A stretch of DNA of 14,782 bases from Candidatus Omnitrophota bacterium (GCA_016204125.1 JACQLI010000005.1:1-14782), one strand, 5' to 3'. Shown: positions 7,110 through 13,967, counted from the first letter of the stretch. Notes: a model not told the origin generated them from the letters alone. Program-made: numbers and translations.

Positions 7110-8823
7110 GCATCTCAGCCTAGAAGAACAAGAGCAGATCTTTCATAAGACTTCTTTCAGGGAAAAGGGGGATCTCATTCTCCATTCCCGTGATCCCATT
7201 CGTCTTGCCCAATCCCTCTCTCAAGAAGAACTTTATCTGGTTACTCGGGAAATGGATCTTGAAGAACGGAGCGAGATCCTCCGCTACGCTAGCCTTCCTC
7301 AACTTTTCTTCATCTCGGACATTGATTGCTGGAAGAAAGACCGTATCAGCGCAAAGGGCTTTGTCCGCTGGCTTGAAGTGCTTGAAGAAGCGGATGAGCA
7401 AAGACTTCTTGCGTGGCTTGTTGAGATGGACTATGAAACCGTGGTCTCAGGTTTCAGGAACCTGATTCAAGTCATCAAACCTGAAACCGAATACCCCACA
7501 GACGAGGTCCTGGGAGACAGCCCTTACTTTACACTTGATGAGCGCTATTTCATCTTGGTCACAGAGGAGAACATCGAAATAGTGAGACGCGCGATCGAAG
7601 TTCTCTACGAGAATCATAGGGGTCGTTATGCCGCCATCCTTGAAGGCCTGCTCGGCGAACTGGATTATGAGCTTGAGGAAGAAGCCTACCAAAAACGAGG
7701 AATCCGTCTTGCTGAAAGGGGATTTCCCGATCCCGAAACAGCCCATCACATTTTTCGCCCTCTGTCGAAAAGTGAATTTGAAAAATTTCCAAGAAAAAAC
7801 GGCAAACATTTTTATGCAGAAGTCAAAGATGACCCAAACGTGAGAGCCCCTCATTACCTTACGTTTTGGTCTGAGGAAAGACTCTTTCTAGATGAAGTCC
7901 TTCTTTTTATGCGGGAAGGTCCTCGGGAAGTCCTTGAAGGGATCGAGGAAGAACTGGCATGGCTTTCCAACAAATTGGTCTCCTGTGAGGGAATTGATTT
8001 TGCCTCTGAGGAGAAGGTGCGTCGAGGAGTCAATCGGGCGCGCAGCCTTTTGAGTCTGGGGCTTGAAATCTTATCAGAGAAAGACTTGTCTCGAGCCAGA
8101 GAAGTGATGAGCGAAAGATGGCTTGAAATCATTTTCCGTTGGGGGGTAACTTCTCTCATTGACCTCAGGGAGAAAGCGTCGAAGATTGTAGAAACCCATT
8201 GGAAGGGGTCTTACAAACCGTTCTTGGCCTTTCTCAACCCGCCTTATGAGCAGCTTTTTCGAGGCCTCTTCCAAATCGTTCCTGAGTATTTTGATATCTC
8301 TATTCAAGGCGAGCCCGAACCGTTGCGCGATTTTAGGAATCTTCAGGATCTCTCGAGGACCCAACAGGCAATTTTGCAAATTGAAAGAATCCATGAATTT
8401 CTTTCAAAGGAATTCCCCTATCTTTTTCACAGACTCAATCTCGCGGCAAGACAAGGGGAACATAAAGTCTCTCTGTTTTCTCTTCTTGGGACGATCTTCG
8501 CCCATTTTGTCATACAGGGAAAGGTTTCAATTGAACCTCTTTCCGAGAAGGAGGTGCTGTCATTCTTGAAGGAAGGATTTACCGAGAAAGCTTCCCAAAA
8601 GACTCTTTCGAAAGAGTTGAAGGAAAAGTTTTTGAGTTACCTTTCCCCTCATCAAGAGAGGGATTCGATGAGGCCATTCTTAGCGCTGGCCTTAGAAAAC
8701 ATGGAGCAGGAACTTGCGAGACTCGACCCCAGTTATGGGGTTGACAGCCGTTTCATCGAATGTCTCCACATTTCTGAAAAGAAAGTCCATGAAAAGAGTC
8801 GAAAACCCGCCCAATCCTTTTGA
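7090..8823 (+). CDS. DUF6178-like protein of unknown function
   Basis: A soluble, strongly acidic, mostly helical protein of 577 residues with no signal peptide, no membrane segment and no nucleotide-binding motif that I can see. Two segments recall the DUF6178 family as known from deltaproteobacteria: FFISDIDCWKKDR (73-85) followed by a GFVRWLEVLEE helix, and ERGFPDPETAHHIFRPL (209-225). The family assignment is from memory of these motifs and needs a profile search. It starts with ATG 7090 inside the end of aroD (TAGG at 7081-7084 as weak ribosome site) and overlaps the radical SAM gene by 35 bases, so it belongs to the same transcript. Function is unknown; being wedged between aroD and a radical SAM gene does not by itself reveal it. 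Confidence 0.65.
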   Translation: MDQEEFEHLSLEEQEQIFHKTSFREKGDLILHSRDPIRLAQSLSQEELYLVTREMDLEERSEILRYASLPQLFFISDIDCWKKDRISAKGFVRWLEVLEEADEQRLLAWLVEMDYETVVSGFRNLIQVIKPETEYPTDEVLGDSPYFTLDERYFILVTEENIEIVRRAIEVLYENHRGRYAAILEGLLGELDYELEEEAYQKRGIRLAERGFPDPETAHHIFRPLSKSEFEKFPRKNGKHFYAEVKDDPNVRAPHYLTFWSEERLFLDEVLLFMREGPREVLEGIEEELAWLSNKLVSCEGIDFASEEKVRRGVNRARSLLSLGLEILSEKDLSRAREVMSERWLEIIFRWGVTSLIDLREKASKIVETHWKGSYKPFLAFLNPPYEQLFRGLFQIVPEYFDISIQGEPEPLRDFRNLQDLSRTQQAILQIERIHEFLSKEFPYLFHRLNLAARQGEHKVSLFSLLGTIFAHFVIQGKVSIEPLSEKEVLSFLKEGFTEKASQKTLSKELKEKFLSYLSPHQERDSMRPFLALALENMEQELARLDPSYGVDSRFIECLHISEKKVHEKSRKPAQSF

Positions 8824-9814
8824 GTCTCACTTTGTTGAATATTTCGAAGGAAACACCCCGCCCACGCAGGTCGATGTTTTTGAAGACACGACACGGTCGA
8901 TCCTGAGCCGTAACGACTCACCTGATTTAGGGTTTCGCTGGAGCCTTAATCCTTATCGCGGATGCTTCCACGGCTGTGCCTACTGCTACGCCAGACCTTC
9001 GCATGAATACCTCGGCTTTGGAGCTGGCACCGACTTTGAAACCAAGATTGTAGTTAAAAAGAAAGCGCCCGAGCTTTTAAGGGAAACTTTCCTCAAACCT
9101 CCCTGGAAAGGAGAGTTGATCGTCTTCTCAGGAGACACCGATTGTTACCAGCCTCTTGAGGCGTGTTATGGGTTAACGCGTCGATGCCTCGAAGTCTGTC
9201 TGGAGTTTGGGAATCCCTTAGGGATTATCACCAAATCATTTCTCATCACGAGAGATGTCGGACTTCTCAAGAAGCTTCATGAGAGGACGCATCTCAACAT
9301 TTCAATAAGCATTCCTTTCTTTGACGAGAAAATAGCCCGCCTCATCGAACCCAATACGGCATCGGTCAGCAAACGTTTTGAGGCGGTTCAAATTTTAGCC
9401 GAGGCAGGACTTGACGCAGGCGTTCTCGTTGCACCGATTATCCCTGGGCTTAACGATTCGGATATTCCAAAGATTCTTAAGAAAGCCAAGGAATGCGGAG
9501 CTAAGCACGCAGCCCCTTCTCTTCTTCGCCTTTCAGGGAGTGTTAAGGAAGTTTTTCTTTCACGGATCAGAAAACATCTTCCTCTTAGGGCTGAAAAGAT
9601 AGTGAATCGGATCAGGGAAGTGAGAGAGGGGAAACTTACGAATTCCAATTTTGGCGAGCGCCATCACGGAAAAGGTCCTTATTGGGAAAATATCGAGAAG
9701 CTTTTTGACGTATGGAGTAAAAATTTAGGAATGAATCAGAAGGAATCTAGGGCAAAACGCGCTCCCTTTAGGCGTCCCACCCCTCAAAGGGAGCTCGAGT
9801 TCGAACTTTCCTAA
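8789..9814 (+). CDS. PA0069-type radical SAM protein (SplB-like)
   Basis: A 341-residue radical SAM enzyme resembling the PA0069/Rv2578c group, which is related to spore photoproduct lyase; the substrate is unknown. The 4Fe-4S-binding CX3CX2C is Cys59, Cys63 and Cys66 in GCFHGCAYCYARPSH, preceded by the group's RNDSPDLGFRWSLNPYRG segment (41-58). Further conserved stretches are FSGDTDCYQPLE, IITKS and the VLVAPIIPGLND loop. The frame stays open upstream to a TTG at 8714, but I chose ATG 8789 because the protein then begins with MKRVENPPNPF as in relatives and the overlap with the upstream gene is 35 rather than 110 bases. Its TAA shares bases with the stop of the convergent asparaginase gene. 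Confidence 0.88.
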   Translation: MKRVENPPNPFESHFVEYFEGNTPPTQVDVFEDTTRSILSRNDSPDLGFRWSLNPYRGCFHGCAYCYARPSHEYLGFGAGTDFETKIVVKKKAPELLRETFLKPPWKGELIVFSGDTDCYQPLEACYGLTRRCLEVCLEFGNPLGIITKSFLITRDVGLLKKLHERTHLNISISIPFFDEKIARLIEPNTASVSKRFEAVQILAEAGLDAGVLVAPIIPGLNDSDIPKILKKAKECGAKHAAPSLLRLSGSVKEVFLSRIRKHLPLRAEKIVNRIREVREGKLTNSNFGERHHGKGPYWENIEKLFDVWSKNLGMNQKESRAKRAPFRRPTPQRELEFELS

Positions 9815-10740
9815 AAAAGGGACCTCTTTTTTCCTTTTTGCCAGCCGTAGATCAGGACATCGGTAGTCGTTGCCCGCGCTACCTTACCCCTCCTGTCGAC
9901 CCCAATCGCTCCGATCTGTCTTCCGCGCGAAGCAACTTCTTTGAAGGTTTTCTGAAAAGCTTTATCGATTGCCAGCCCGTCACGGACACGCGTTACGATT
10001 TTAATAGCAAGACCTTCATCGATAATCTGTTCTCCCGTTCCTGTGGCAGAGACAGCGCACTTCTCATCCGCGTAATTCGCCACAGGCATTCCGCTGTCAC
10101 TGACTCGGCCAGGCCATTCGAATCCACGTCCCCCTGTTGATGTTGCACTCGCCAAGTTTCCAAATCGATCCAAAGCACAGGCCCCGACCGTCTCATAGGA
10201 CTCACCCTTTCTTTCCCCCCACCTTAGTCCTCCCCCCGCTCTGCGGGGGGAGGAGATGGAGGGGGGTCGGTACTTTTTCCATCGTCTGATCGATTCCTCG
10301 GTCCGAGTATCTACAATCTTGAAGCCAAGCTTTCTTGCGAAAGCCAGCGCACCCTCCGTTGCTAAGATACGATCGTTTTCATCCAAAAGGGCCTTTGCGA
10401 CAAGAATTGGATTTTTGATTTGTTCCAAATTGATAACGCCCGCAAAGCGTTCGCTCGGTCCATCCATAATCGAAGCAGAGAGCCTCGCCTTGCCGTCTGA
10501 CTGAAGCTGCGATCCTGTGCCTGCATTGAATTCAGGATCGTCCTCAAGGAGGCAAACCGCATATGTGACCGCTTCAAGAGCATTCGTTCGAATAAGCTTT
10601 TCGTAGGCGAGAGTAAGGATGCGCGATATTTTTTTTCGAATCCGAGCAGGACGCTTCGAATCGCTTCCGCCAGAGGCGGATCCGCCTTCGGCGGAGAATG
10701 CCCGTCCCGCTCCTCCTTGGATTATCAAAACTGGCTGCAT
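9811..10740 (-). CDS. Plant-type L-asparaginase / isoaspartyl peptidase (Ntn hydrolase) with two palindromic insertions
   Basis: Hydrolyses asparagine and/or beta-aspartyl dipeptides; made as a precursor that cleaves itself before the catalytic Thr. The 309-residue reading starts at ATG 10740 (MQPVLIIQGGAG, the family N-terminus); the 33 upstream in-frame residues are not family-like, and GGAG lies 10 bases before this ATG. Seen: GGAG (9-12), NAGTGSQLQSDG (72-83), nucleophile Thr184 in ETVGACALD, STGG (201-204), GRVSDSGMP (211-219) and ATGTGE (232-237). The residue before Thr184 is Glu, where I expect Gly or Asp in relatives. Two palindromic DNA elements are translated in frame, giving SAEGGSASGG (16-25) and about 17 residues at 159-175, both in loops. 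The gene is convergent with the radical SAM gene. Confidence 0.9.
   Translation of the reverse strand: MQPVLIIQGGAGRAFSAEGGSASGGSDSKRPARIRKKISRILTLAYEKLIRTNALEAVTYAVCLLEDDPEFNAGTGSQLQSDGKARLSASIMDGPSERFAGVINLEQIKNPILVAKALLDENDRILATEGALAFARKLGFKIVDTRTEESIRRWKKYRPPSISSPRRAGGGLRWGERKGESYETVGACALDRFGNLASATSTGGRGFEWPGRVSDSGMPVANYADEKCAVSATGTGEQIIDEGLAIKIVTRVRDGLAIDKAFQKTFKEVASRGRQIGAIGVDRRGKVARATTTDVLIYGWQKGKKRSLF
9813..9839 (+). terminator. Weak AT-rich terminator-like hairpin at the convergent gene ends
   Basis: AAAAAAG (9813-9819) can pair with CTTTTTT (9826-9832) around a short GC-containing loop, followed by CC and five T. The reverse strand gives the same hairpin with an A/T-rich 3' end, so it could stop transcription from both sides. 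It lies within the last codons of the asparaginase gene. The stem is mostly A-T, hence low confidence. Confidence 0.3.
10215..10266. repeat. GC-rich palindromic element inside the asparaginase gene
   Basis: A perfect 12-bp inverted repeat (10228-10239 with 10243-10254; core CCTCCCCCCGC / GCGGGGGGAGG) around a TCT loop, flanked by an outer pair CCCCCC (10215-10220) and GGGGGG (10261-10266). Together they can fold into one long imperfect hairpin. On the minus strand it encodes asparaginase residues 159-176 (Pro/Ser/Gly/Arg-rich) just before the self-cleavage site. Its base composition is unlike the surrounding gene, suggesting an inserted REP-like or RPE-like element. Confidence 0.75.
10666..10695. 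repeat. 30-bp double palindrome inside the asparaginase gene
   Basis: Two back-to-back hairpins, TCCGCC-AGA-GGCGGA and TCCGCC-TTC-GGCGGA, which can also form one long stem. Its 30 bp encode exactly ten residues (16-25, SAEGGSASGG) right after the N-terminal GGAG motif, where relatives go straight into a helix. It shares no sequence with the other palindrome in this gene. Confidence 0.75.
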
Positions 10741-10858
10741 TGTTAAGTCACTCCGTATTAATCGTAAAAGGATGATAGCAGAGTATGTTAGTGGCCAAGG
10801 AGTGTTGCAGACACCAATGGCGATTATCATAACAGCCACAGGTGGATGCTGAAACTGG

Positions 10859-10886
10859 TTGCATCATTTGGGTTCGCGCGTAATAT
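10859..10886 (+). promoter_or_regulatory. Possible promoter of the m5C methyltransferase gene
   Basis: TTGCAT (10859-10864), 16 bases, TAATAT (10881-10886). Initiation would fall at about 10893-10894, directly at the preferred ATG (10894), which would make the mRNA leaderless; no Shine-Dalgarno is seen before that ATG. The rest of the 153-bp divergent gap (10741-10893) has no ORF or strong hairpin that I can support. Confidence 0.35.
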
Positions 10887-10893
10887 ACGGCAT

Positions 10894-11844
10894 ATGAAAA
10901 AAGAAGTCGAGCGGTTACCCGAACTTTTCCTCGAGAGACTCAGGCGTATCATCCCCTCCCAGAAATGGAATGGGATTGCAAATACCTTTACTGAGGCAAG
11001 GCCGACGACTTTTCGTGTCAACACCCTCAAAGCATCTCCTGAGGTTCTTCAGGAAAGACTTGAACATCAAAGCTTTCGGCTTGAGAAAGTTTCATGGTGT
11101 CCAGGAGCTTTCATTCTACGTAGCGGCCGCTTGAGGGAATTACAAGAGACGGAAACCTACAAAAAAGGGGAGATTTATGTTCAAAGTCTGTCGAGCATGA
11201 TCCCCGCGATTGTTCTCGATCCTCAGCCTGGTGAGAAAATTCTTGATCTTACTGCTGCTCCTGGAAGTAAGACGACTCAGATAGCCCATCTCATGAAAGG
11301 GGAGGGGCAGATTGTTGCGAATGATAACAATAAAATTCGATTCTTCAAGTTAAAGGCAAACATCGAGTTACAGGGAATAACGAATGTGGAATTGACTCTT
11401 CGACACGGCGAATCATTTGGTAGGGAACACCCAGAAAGTTTTGACCGCATTCTTTTAGACGCGCCCTGCAGCGCGGAAGGGCGTTTCCTTGTTCATGAAC
11501 CTTCAAGTTTTCACTACTGGAAGCCTGCAAAGGTGAAGGAGATGATGAGGAAACAGAAGGGTCTCCTTTTTTCAGCCGTCTCAGCTCTCAAACCAGGCGG
11601 TGTTCTTGTCTACTCAACCTGTACCTTTGCACCTGAAGAAAACGAAGGTATTGTAAGCTGGGCCTTTGACAAATTTCCTGGGGTTATTGAAATCGAATCA
11701 ATCAAACTCCCTTTAACCAATCAAGGCTCAGGCCTAACCGCTTGGGAGGGGGTCAGTTTTAACCCTTCTGTTAAGAGAACTGTGCGCATTCTCCCAACCC
11801 CTGATATGGAGGGCTTTTTCGTAGCTCGACTCAGGAAGCTTTAG
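10894..11844 (+). CDS. RsmB/RsmF-type RNA m5C methyltransferase (NOL1/NOP2/Sun family)
   Basis: SAM-dependent cytosine-5 methyltransferase acting on rRNA or tRNA. The 316 residues cover an N-terminal segment with the family motif RVNTLK (41-46) and the Rossmann catalytic domain. Seen are motif I LDLTAAPGSKTTQ (117-129), the acidic loop VANDNN (141-146), motif IV DAPCS (189-193, Cys192) and motif VI STCTFAPEENE (241-251, nucleophile Cys243). There is no N-terminal NusB-like domain as in RsmB and no long C-terminal extension as in E. coli RsmF, so the exact RNA target is not given by length. The frame is open to an ATG at 10846, but ATG 10894 gives the better family N-terminus (MKKEVERLPELFLERL). 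Confidence 0.9.
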   Translation: MKKEVERLPELFLERLRRIIPSQKWNGIANTFTEARPTTFRVNTLKASPEVLQERLEHQSFRLEKVSWCPGAFILRSGRLRELQETETYKKGEIYVQSLSSMIPAIVLDPQPGEKILDLTAAPGSKTTQIAHLMKGEGQIVANDNNKIRFFKLKANIELQGITNVELTLRHGESFGREHPESFDRILLDAPCSAEGRFLVHEPSSFHYWKPAKVKEMMRKQKGLLFSAVSALKPGGVLVYSTCTFAPEENEGIVSWAFDKFPGVIEIESIKLPLTNQGSGLTAWEGVSFNPSVKRTVRILPTPDMEGFFVARLRKL

Positions 11845-11853
11845 GAGGCCTGC

Positions 11854-11883
11854 TTGACATACCCTGGGGGGGTATGCTATCCT
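11854..11883 (+). promoter_or_regulatory. Promoter of the copper operon
   Basis: Consensus TTGACA (11854-11859), an 18-base spacer and TATCCT (11878-11883) preceded by TGC (extended -10). Initiation near 11890 leaves only about 10 nt before the csoR ATG, with AGGTG (11890-11894) as ribosome site. The operator fills most of the spacer, so repressor binding would block RNA polymerase. Confidence 0.8.
11859..11875 (+). promoter_or_regulatory. CsoR-type operator
   Basis: ATACCC-TGGGG-GGGTAT, a 17-bp interrupted palindrome with the TACCC...GGGTA half-sites and G-tract typical of CsoR/RcnR-family operators. It sits between -35 and -10 directly upstream of a csoR-like gene, implying copper-responsive autoregulation of the whole operon. 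Confidence 0.85.
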
Positions 11884-11899
11884 TTGGCCAGGTGAAAAG

Positions 11900-12178
11900 A
11901 TGCCAGACCATCCTTCTCATAAAGAAGAACTTGAGAGACTGCGGAAAATCGAGGGGCAAATCCGCGGCGTCCAGAAGATGATTGAAGAGGGACGTTATTG
12001 CGTGGACCTCCTTCAGGTGTTAGGCTCTATTCAAGGCGCCATTGAGAAAGTCGAAAATCAAATACTTAAACGGCATCTCGAAGGCTGTGTGAGTGAAGCG
12101 GTGAAATCGGGTTCTCCTCGCGCAAGGAATGAAAAGTTTAATGAAATTGTAGAGCTCATTGCAAAATTTAGAAAATAA
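11900..12178 (+). CDS. csoR: CsoR-family copper-sensing transcriptional repressor
   Basis: A 92-residue all-helical DUF156/CsoR-RcnR family repressor that binds DNA without a helix-turn-helix and lets go on metal binding. The N-terminal helix HKEELERLRKIEGQIRGVQK (7-26) is characteristic. The ligand set Cys34 (GRYCVDLL), His59 and Cys63 (KRHLEGC) is the C-H-C pattern of Cu(I) sensors. RcnR-type Ni/Co sensors carry further His ligands, and CstR-type persulfide sensors lack the His. First gene of the operon, with its own CsoR-type operator in the promoter. The small Cys-rich gene follows after four bases. Confidence 0.92.
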   Translation: MPDHPSHKEELERLRKIEGQIRGVQKMIEEGRYCVDLLQVLGSIQGAIEKVENQILKRHLEGCVSEAVKSGSPRARNEKFNEIVELIAKFRK

Positions 12179-12182
12179 AGAG

Positions 12183-12539
12183 ATGAAAAAGATTCTTGCT
12201 CTTACGTTGCTCTTGGTTCTGGCGGCACCCGTCGTCGGGTGGGCCTGTAGCTGTTGCATTCATGAAGAAGCTTCTTCCTCTTCTCTTTCAACAATCGGCA
12301 CTGAAGATTGCTGCTGTCCAGGGACGGATTTAAAAAGCGATCATCGTGACGTAGCAAGATTAGAAACAGCCAATCTTCTTCCTTCGAATATTTTCACATC
12401 CCATCTTTTCTTATTAATTGAAGAGGCTCTTTCAAAGGTTGATTCCTCAGAGACCCCTTTTGATTTTAAAGGTCTTGCTCCGCCAGGGTTTTCTCAAGAA
12501 ACACCTCTCTATCTCGTCCATCGAATTCTCCTGATCTAA
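12183..12539 (+). CDS. Small Cys-rich exported protein of the copper operon
   Basis: 118 residues from ATG 12183 (an upstream TTG at 12159 would spoil the signal peptide). A clear signal sequence (MKKILALTLLLVLAAPVVGWA) is followed at once by CSCC (22-25) with His27, then a Ser-rich stretch and DCCCPG (about 42-47). The second half has no Cys and ends PLYLVHRILLI, a hydrophobic end I associate with small proteins encoded next to metal-efflux genes. The Cys clusters could bind Cu(I) in the periplasm, but no such function is demonstrated. The residues before Cys22 (GWA) do not make a good lipobox, so a lipoprotein is less likely. I cannot name a family. Four bases after csoR, so co-expressed under copper control. 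Confidence 0.75.
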   Translation: MKKILALTLLLVLAAPVVGWACSCCIHEEASSSSLSTIGTEDCCCPGTDLKSDHRDVARLETANLLPSNIFTSHLFLLIEEALSKVDSSETPFDFKGLAPPGFSQETPLYLVHRILLI

Positions 12540-12560
12540 GATTTCTCCTTTCTGTTTTCC

Positions 12561-12592
12561 CCCTAAGGACTCTGTGTGTCCTTTGGGTTTTT
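12561..12592 (+). terminator. Terminator or attenuator inside the copper operon
   Basis: CCCTAAGGAC (12561-12570) pairs with GTCCTTTGGG (12578-12587), nine pairs with one T-T mismatch, around a 7-base loop, followed by five T and another T-rich run (12588-12605). It lies between the Cys-rich gene and the cusC-like gene. It may end a short csoR/Cys-rich transcript and reduce read-through into the pump genes. Confidence 0.6.
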
Positions 12593-12607
12593 CTCTATTT
12601 TTCTAAG

Positions 12608-12615
12608 AAAGGAGG
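12608..12615 (+). promoter_or_regulatory. Ribosome binding site that sets a TTG start for the cusC-like gene
   Basis: AAAGGAGG is a near-perfect anti-16S complement and lies 8 bases before TTG 12624. The longer frame starting at 12576 would begin inside the terminator hairpin and has no ribosome site, so TTG 12624 is preferred. Confidence 0.7.
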
Positions 12616-12623
12616 AATTGAGA

Positions 12624-13967
12624 TTGAATCTAAAAGCTTTACCCCTAGTTGTAATAGCAGTGATGATGGCCTTTGTTCTCACAACGAGAGACGCCTGGGC
12701 TATGGCCAAACGCCCGCCCGTTGCGGCAAAAGAGCCAAAGGTTGAAGTGAAGGAGGCCTCTTCTGAAGTTCCAGTTTTGGAGTTGAGAGATCTTATCGAG
12801 GAGGCGCTTCAGAAAAATCCTGAACTCTACGCCTATCAGGAGCGCTGGAAGGCAGCCAAGGCAAGAATTTGGAAAGCCGCTTCTTGGGATGACACGATGA
12901 TCGGAGCGGATTTTGAAGGAATTCCTCGTGGACGAATCGATGCGGATCGGAAAGAAAATATCGAGTGGATGATTTCACAAAAAATCCCTTTTCCTGGTAA
13001 GCGTTTTCTTAGGGCTCGCGTGGCCCGCAAAGAAGCCAAAATGGCAGAGGAGGATTACCATGGCAAGGAAAGGGAAATCATTAGCGAAGTCAAAAAGGCT
13101 TATTTCGAATATTTCTTAAAAGAGCACGAGATCCTTCTTCATGAAGAGACTAAAAGAATTCTTGAAAGGCTGTCCAAGTCGGCAGAATCTCGCTACGCAA
13201 CGGCAAAGATTCCTTACCATGAGGTTTTACGTGCCCATACGGAACTGGCGACGATGACCAACGAGGTTGCGAAACATTATCAAGAGCGAGATACAGCACT
13301 TGCTCGTCTCAATTCGCTCCTTGGGCGTGAGGCACAAAAACCCCTTCGCGTAGCGGTTGTGATCGATAAAGAAAGTCCAACATTTGATCGCGACTTACTC
13401 GCAAAGCTTGCTTTGGAAAATCGACCCGAACTTCGTGCCGTCCGCTATGGGCTTGAGGCGGCGAGAACCGATGCGAAGAGAGCCTGGGTCGATCTTCTTC
13501 CTGATGGTCAGGTTCGTCTTGAGGCGAGGCAATTTCCTGGTGAAGGCCGCATTCGAGAATACGATCAATTTTTTGGATTCGAAGTGCCCGTGTTTTCCCT
13601 CCTTGGACGAGTGGGCGAAATCAAAGAAAAGAGGGCGGAAAGCCGAGCCGCGAAAGGCGCCTATGAGAATATGAGGAACATGGTTCTCTATGAGGTCCAG
13701 AAGGTATGGGCTGAATATGAATCGAACGAGCGGACAGTAAGGCTTTATGCATCCAATGTCGTTCCACAGGCGGAATCGATTGTTGATTCTTTATTAGCTG
13801 ATTACGAAACAGGGCGATCCGACTTTATGAAAGTGATGGAGGCCCAGAAGGCACTTACCGAATTTCGTCATCACTACTTCGAAGCGCTTGCGATGCGCGA
13901 AGCAAGCCTTGCCGATCTTGAAAGAATAGTCGGCGTTGATTTAAGTAAAGGAGGAGTTTCCCAATGA
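12624..13967 (+). CDS. CusC/TolC-type outer membrane efflux protein
   Basis: Outer-membrane duct of a heavy-metal RND efflux pump. From TTG 12624 the product has 447 residues with a signal peptide (MNLKALPLVVIAVMMAFVLT through AWA, cleavage near residue 26). Two OEP repeats follow, each mostly amphipathic coiled-coil helix; LRDLIEEALQKNPEL opens the first and LLAKLALENRPELRAVR the second. The SQKIPFPGK segment before the first long helix pair is common in CusC/CzcC-like members. No N-terminal lipobox Cys is seen, unlike E. coli CusC. The stop overlaps the adaptor ATG (ATGA), so the two are translationally coupled. The metal is inferred as copper from the CsoR-controlled context; the sequence alone would also allow other metals. 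Confidence 0.88.
   Translation: MNLKALPLVVIAVMMAFVLTTRDAWAMAKRPPVAAKEPKVEVKEASSEVPVLELRDLIEEALQKNPELYAYQERWKAAKARIWKAASWDDTMIGADFEGIPRGRIDADRKENIEWMISQKIPFPGKRFLRARVARKEAKMAEEDYHGKEREIISEVKKAYFEYFLKEHEILLHEETKRILERLSKSAESRYATAKIPYHEVLRAHTELATMTNEVAKHYQERDTALARLNSLLGREAQKPLRVAVVIDKESPTFDRDLLAKLALENRPELRAVRYGLEAARTDAKRAWVDLLPDGQVRLEARQFPGEGRIREYDQFFGFEVPVFSLLGRVGEIKEKRAESRAAKGAYENMRNMVLYEVQKVWAEYESNERTVRLYASNVVPQAESIVDSLLADYETGRSDFMKVMEAQKALTEFRHHYFEALAMREASLADLERIVGVDLSKGGVSQ

Noticed and set aside
8714..8788. TTG start giving a 366-residue radical SAM protein
   Set aside because: It would overlap the upstream gene by 110 bases and add residues unlike the family N-terminus; ATG 8789 fits better.
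10635..10662. Direct repeat TTCGAATC at 10635-10642 and 10655-10662
   Set aside because: Only eight bases, next to the palindrome but not bordering it symmetrically, so not convincing as a target duplication.
10741..10839. 33-residue N-terminal extension of the asparaginase
   Set aside because: The family begins at MQPVLIIQGGAG, and GGAG lies 10 bases before that ATG. The upstream part reads as a weak hydrophobic stretch without a ribosome site.
12576..12623. ATT/TTG-type upstream start of the cusC-like gene
   Set aside because: It begins inside the terminator hairpin and lacks a Shine-Dalgarno, while AAAGGAGG points to TTG 12624 with a normal signal peptide.
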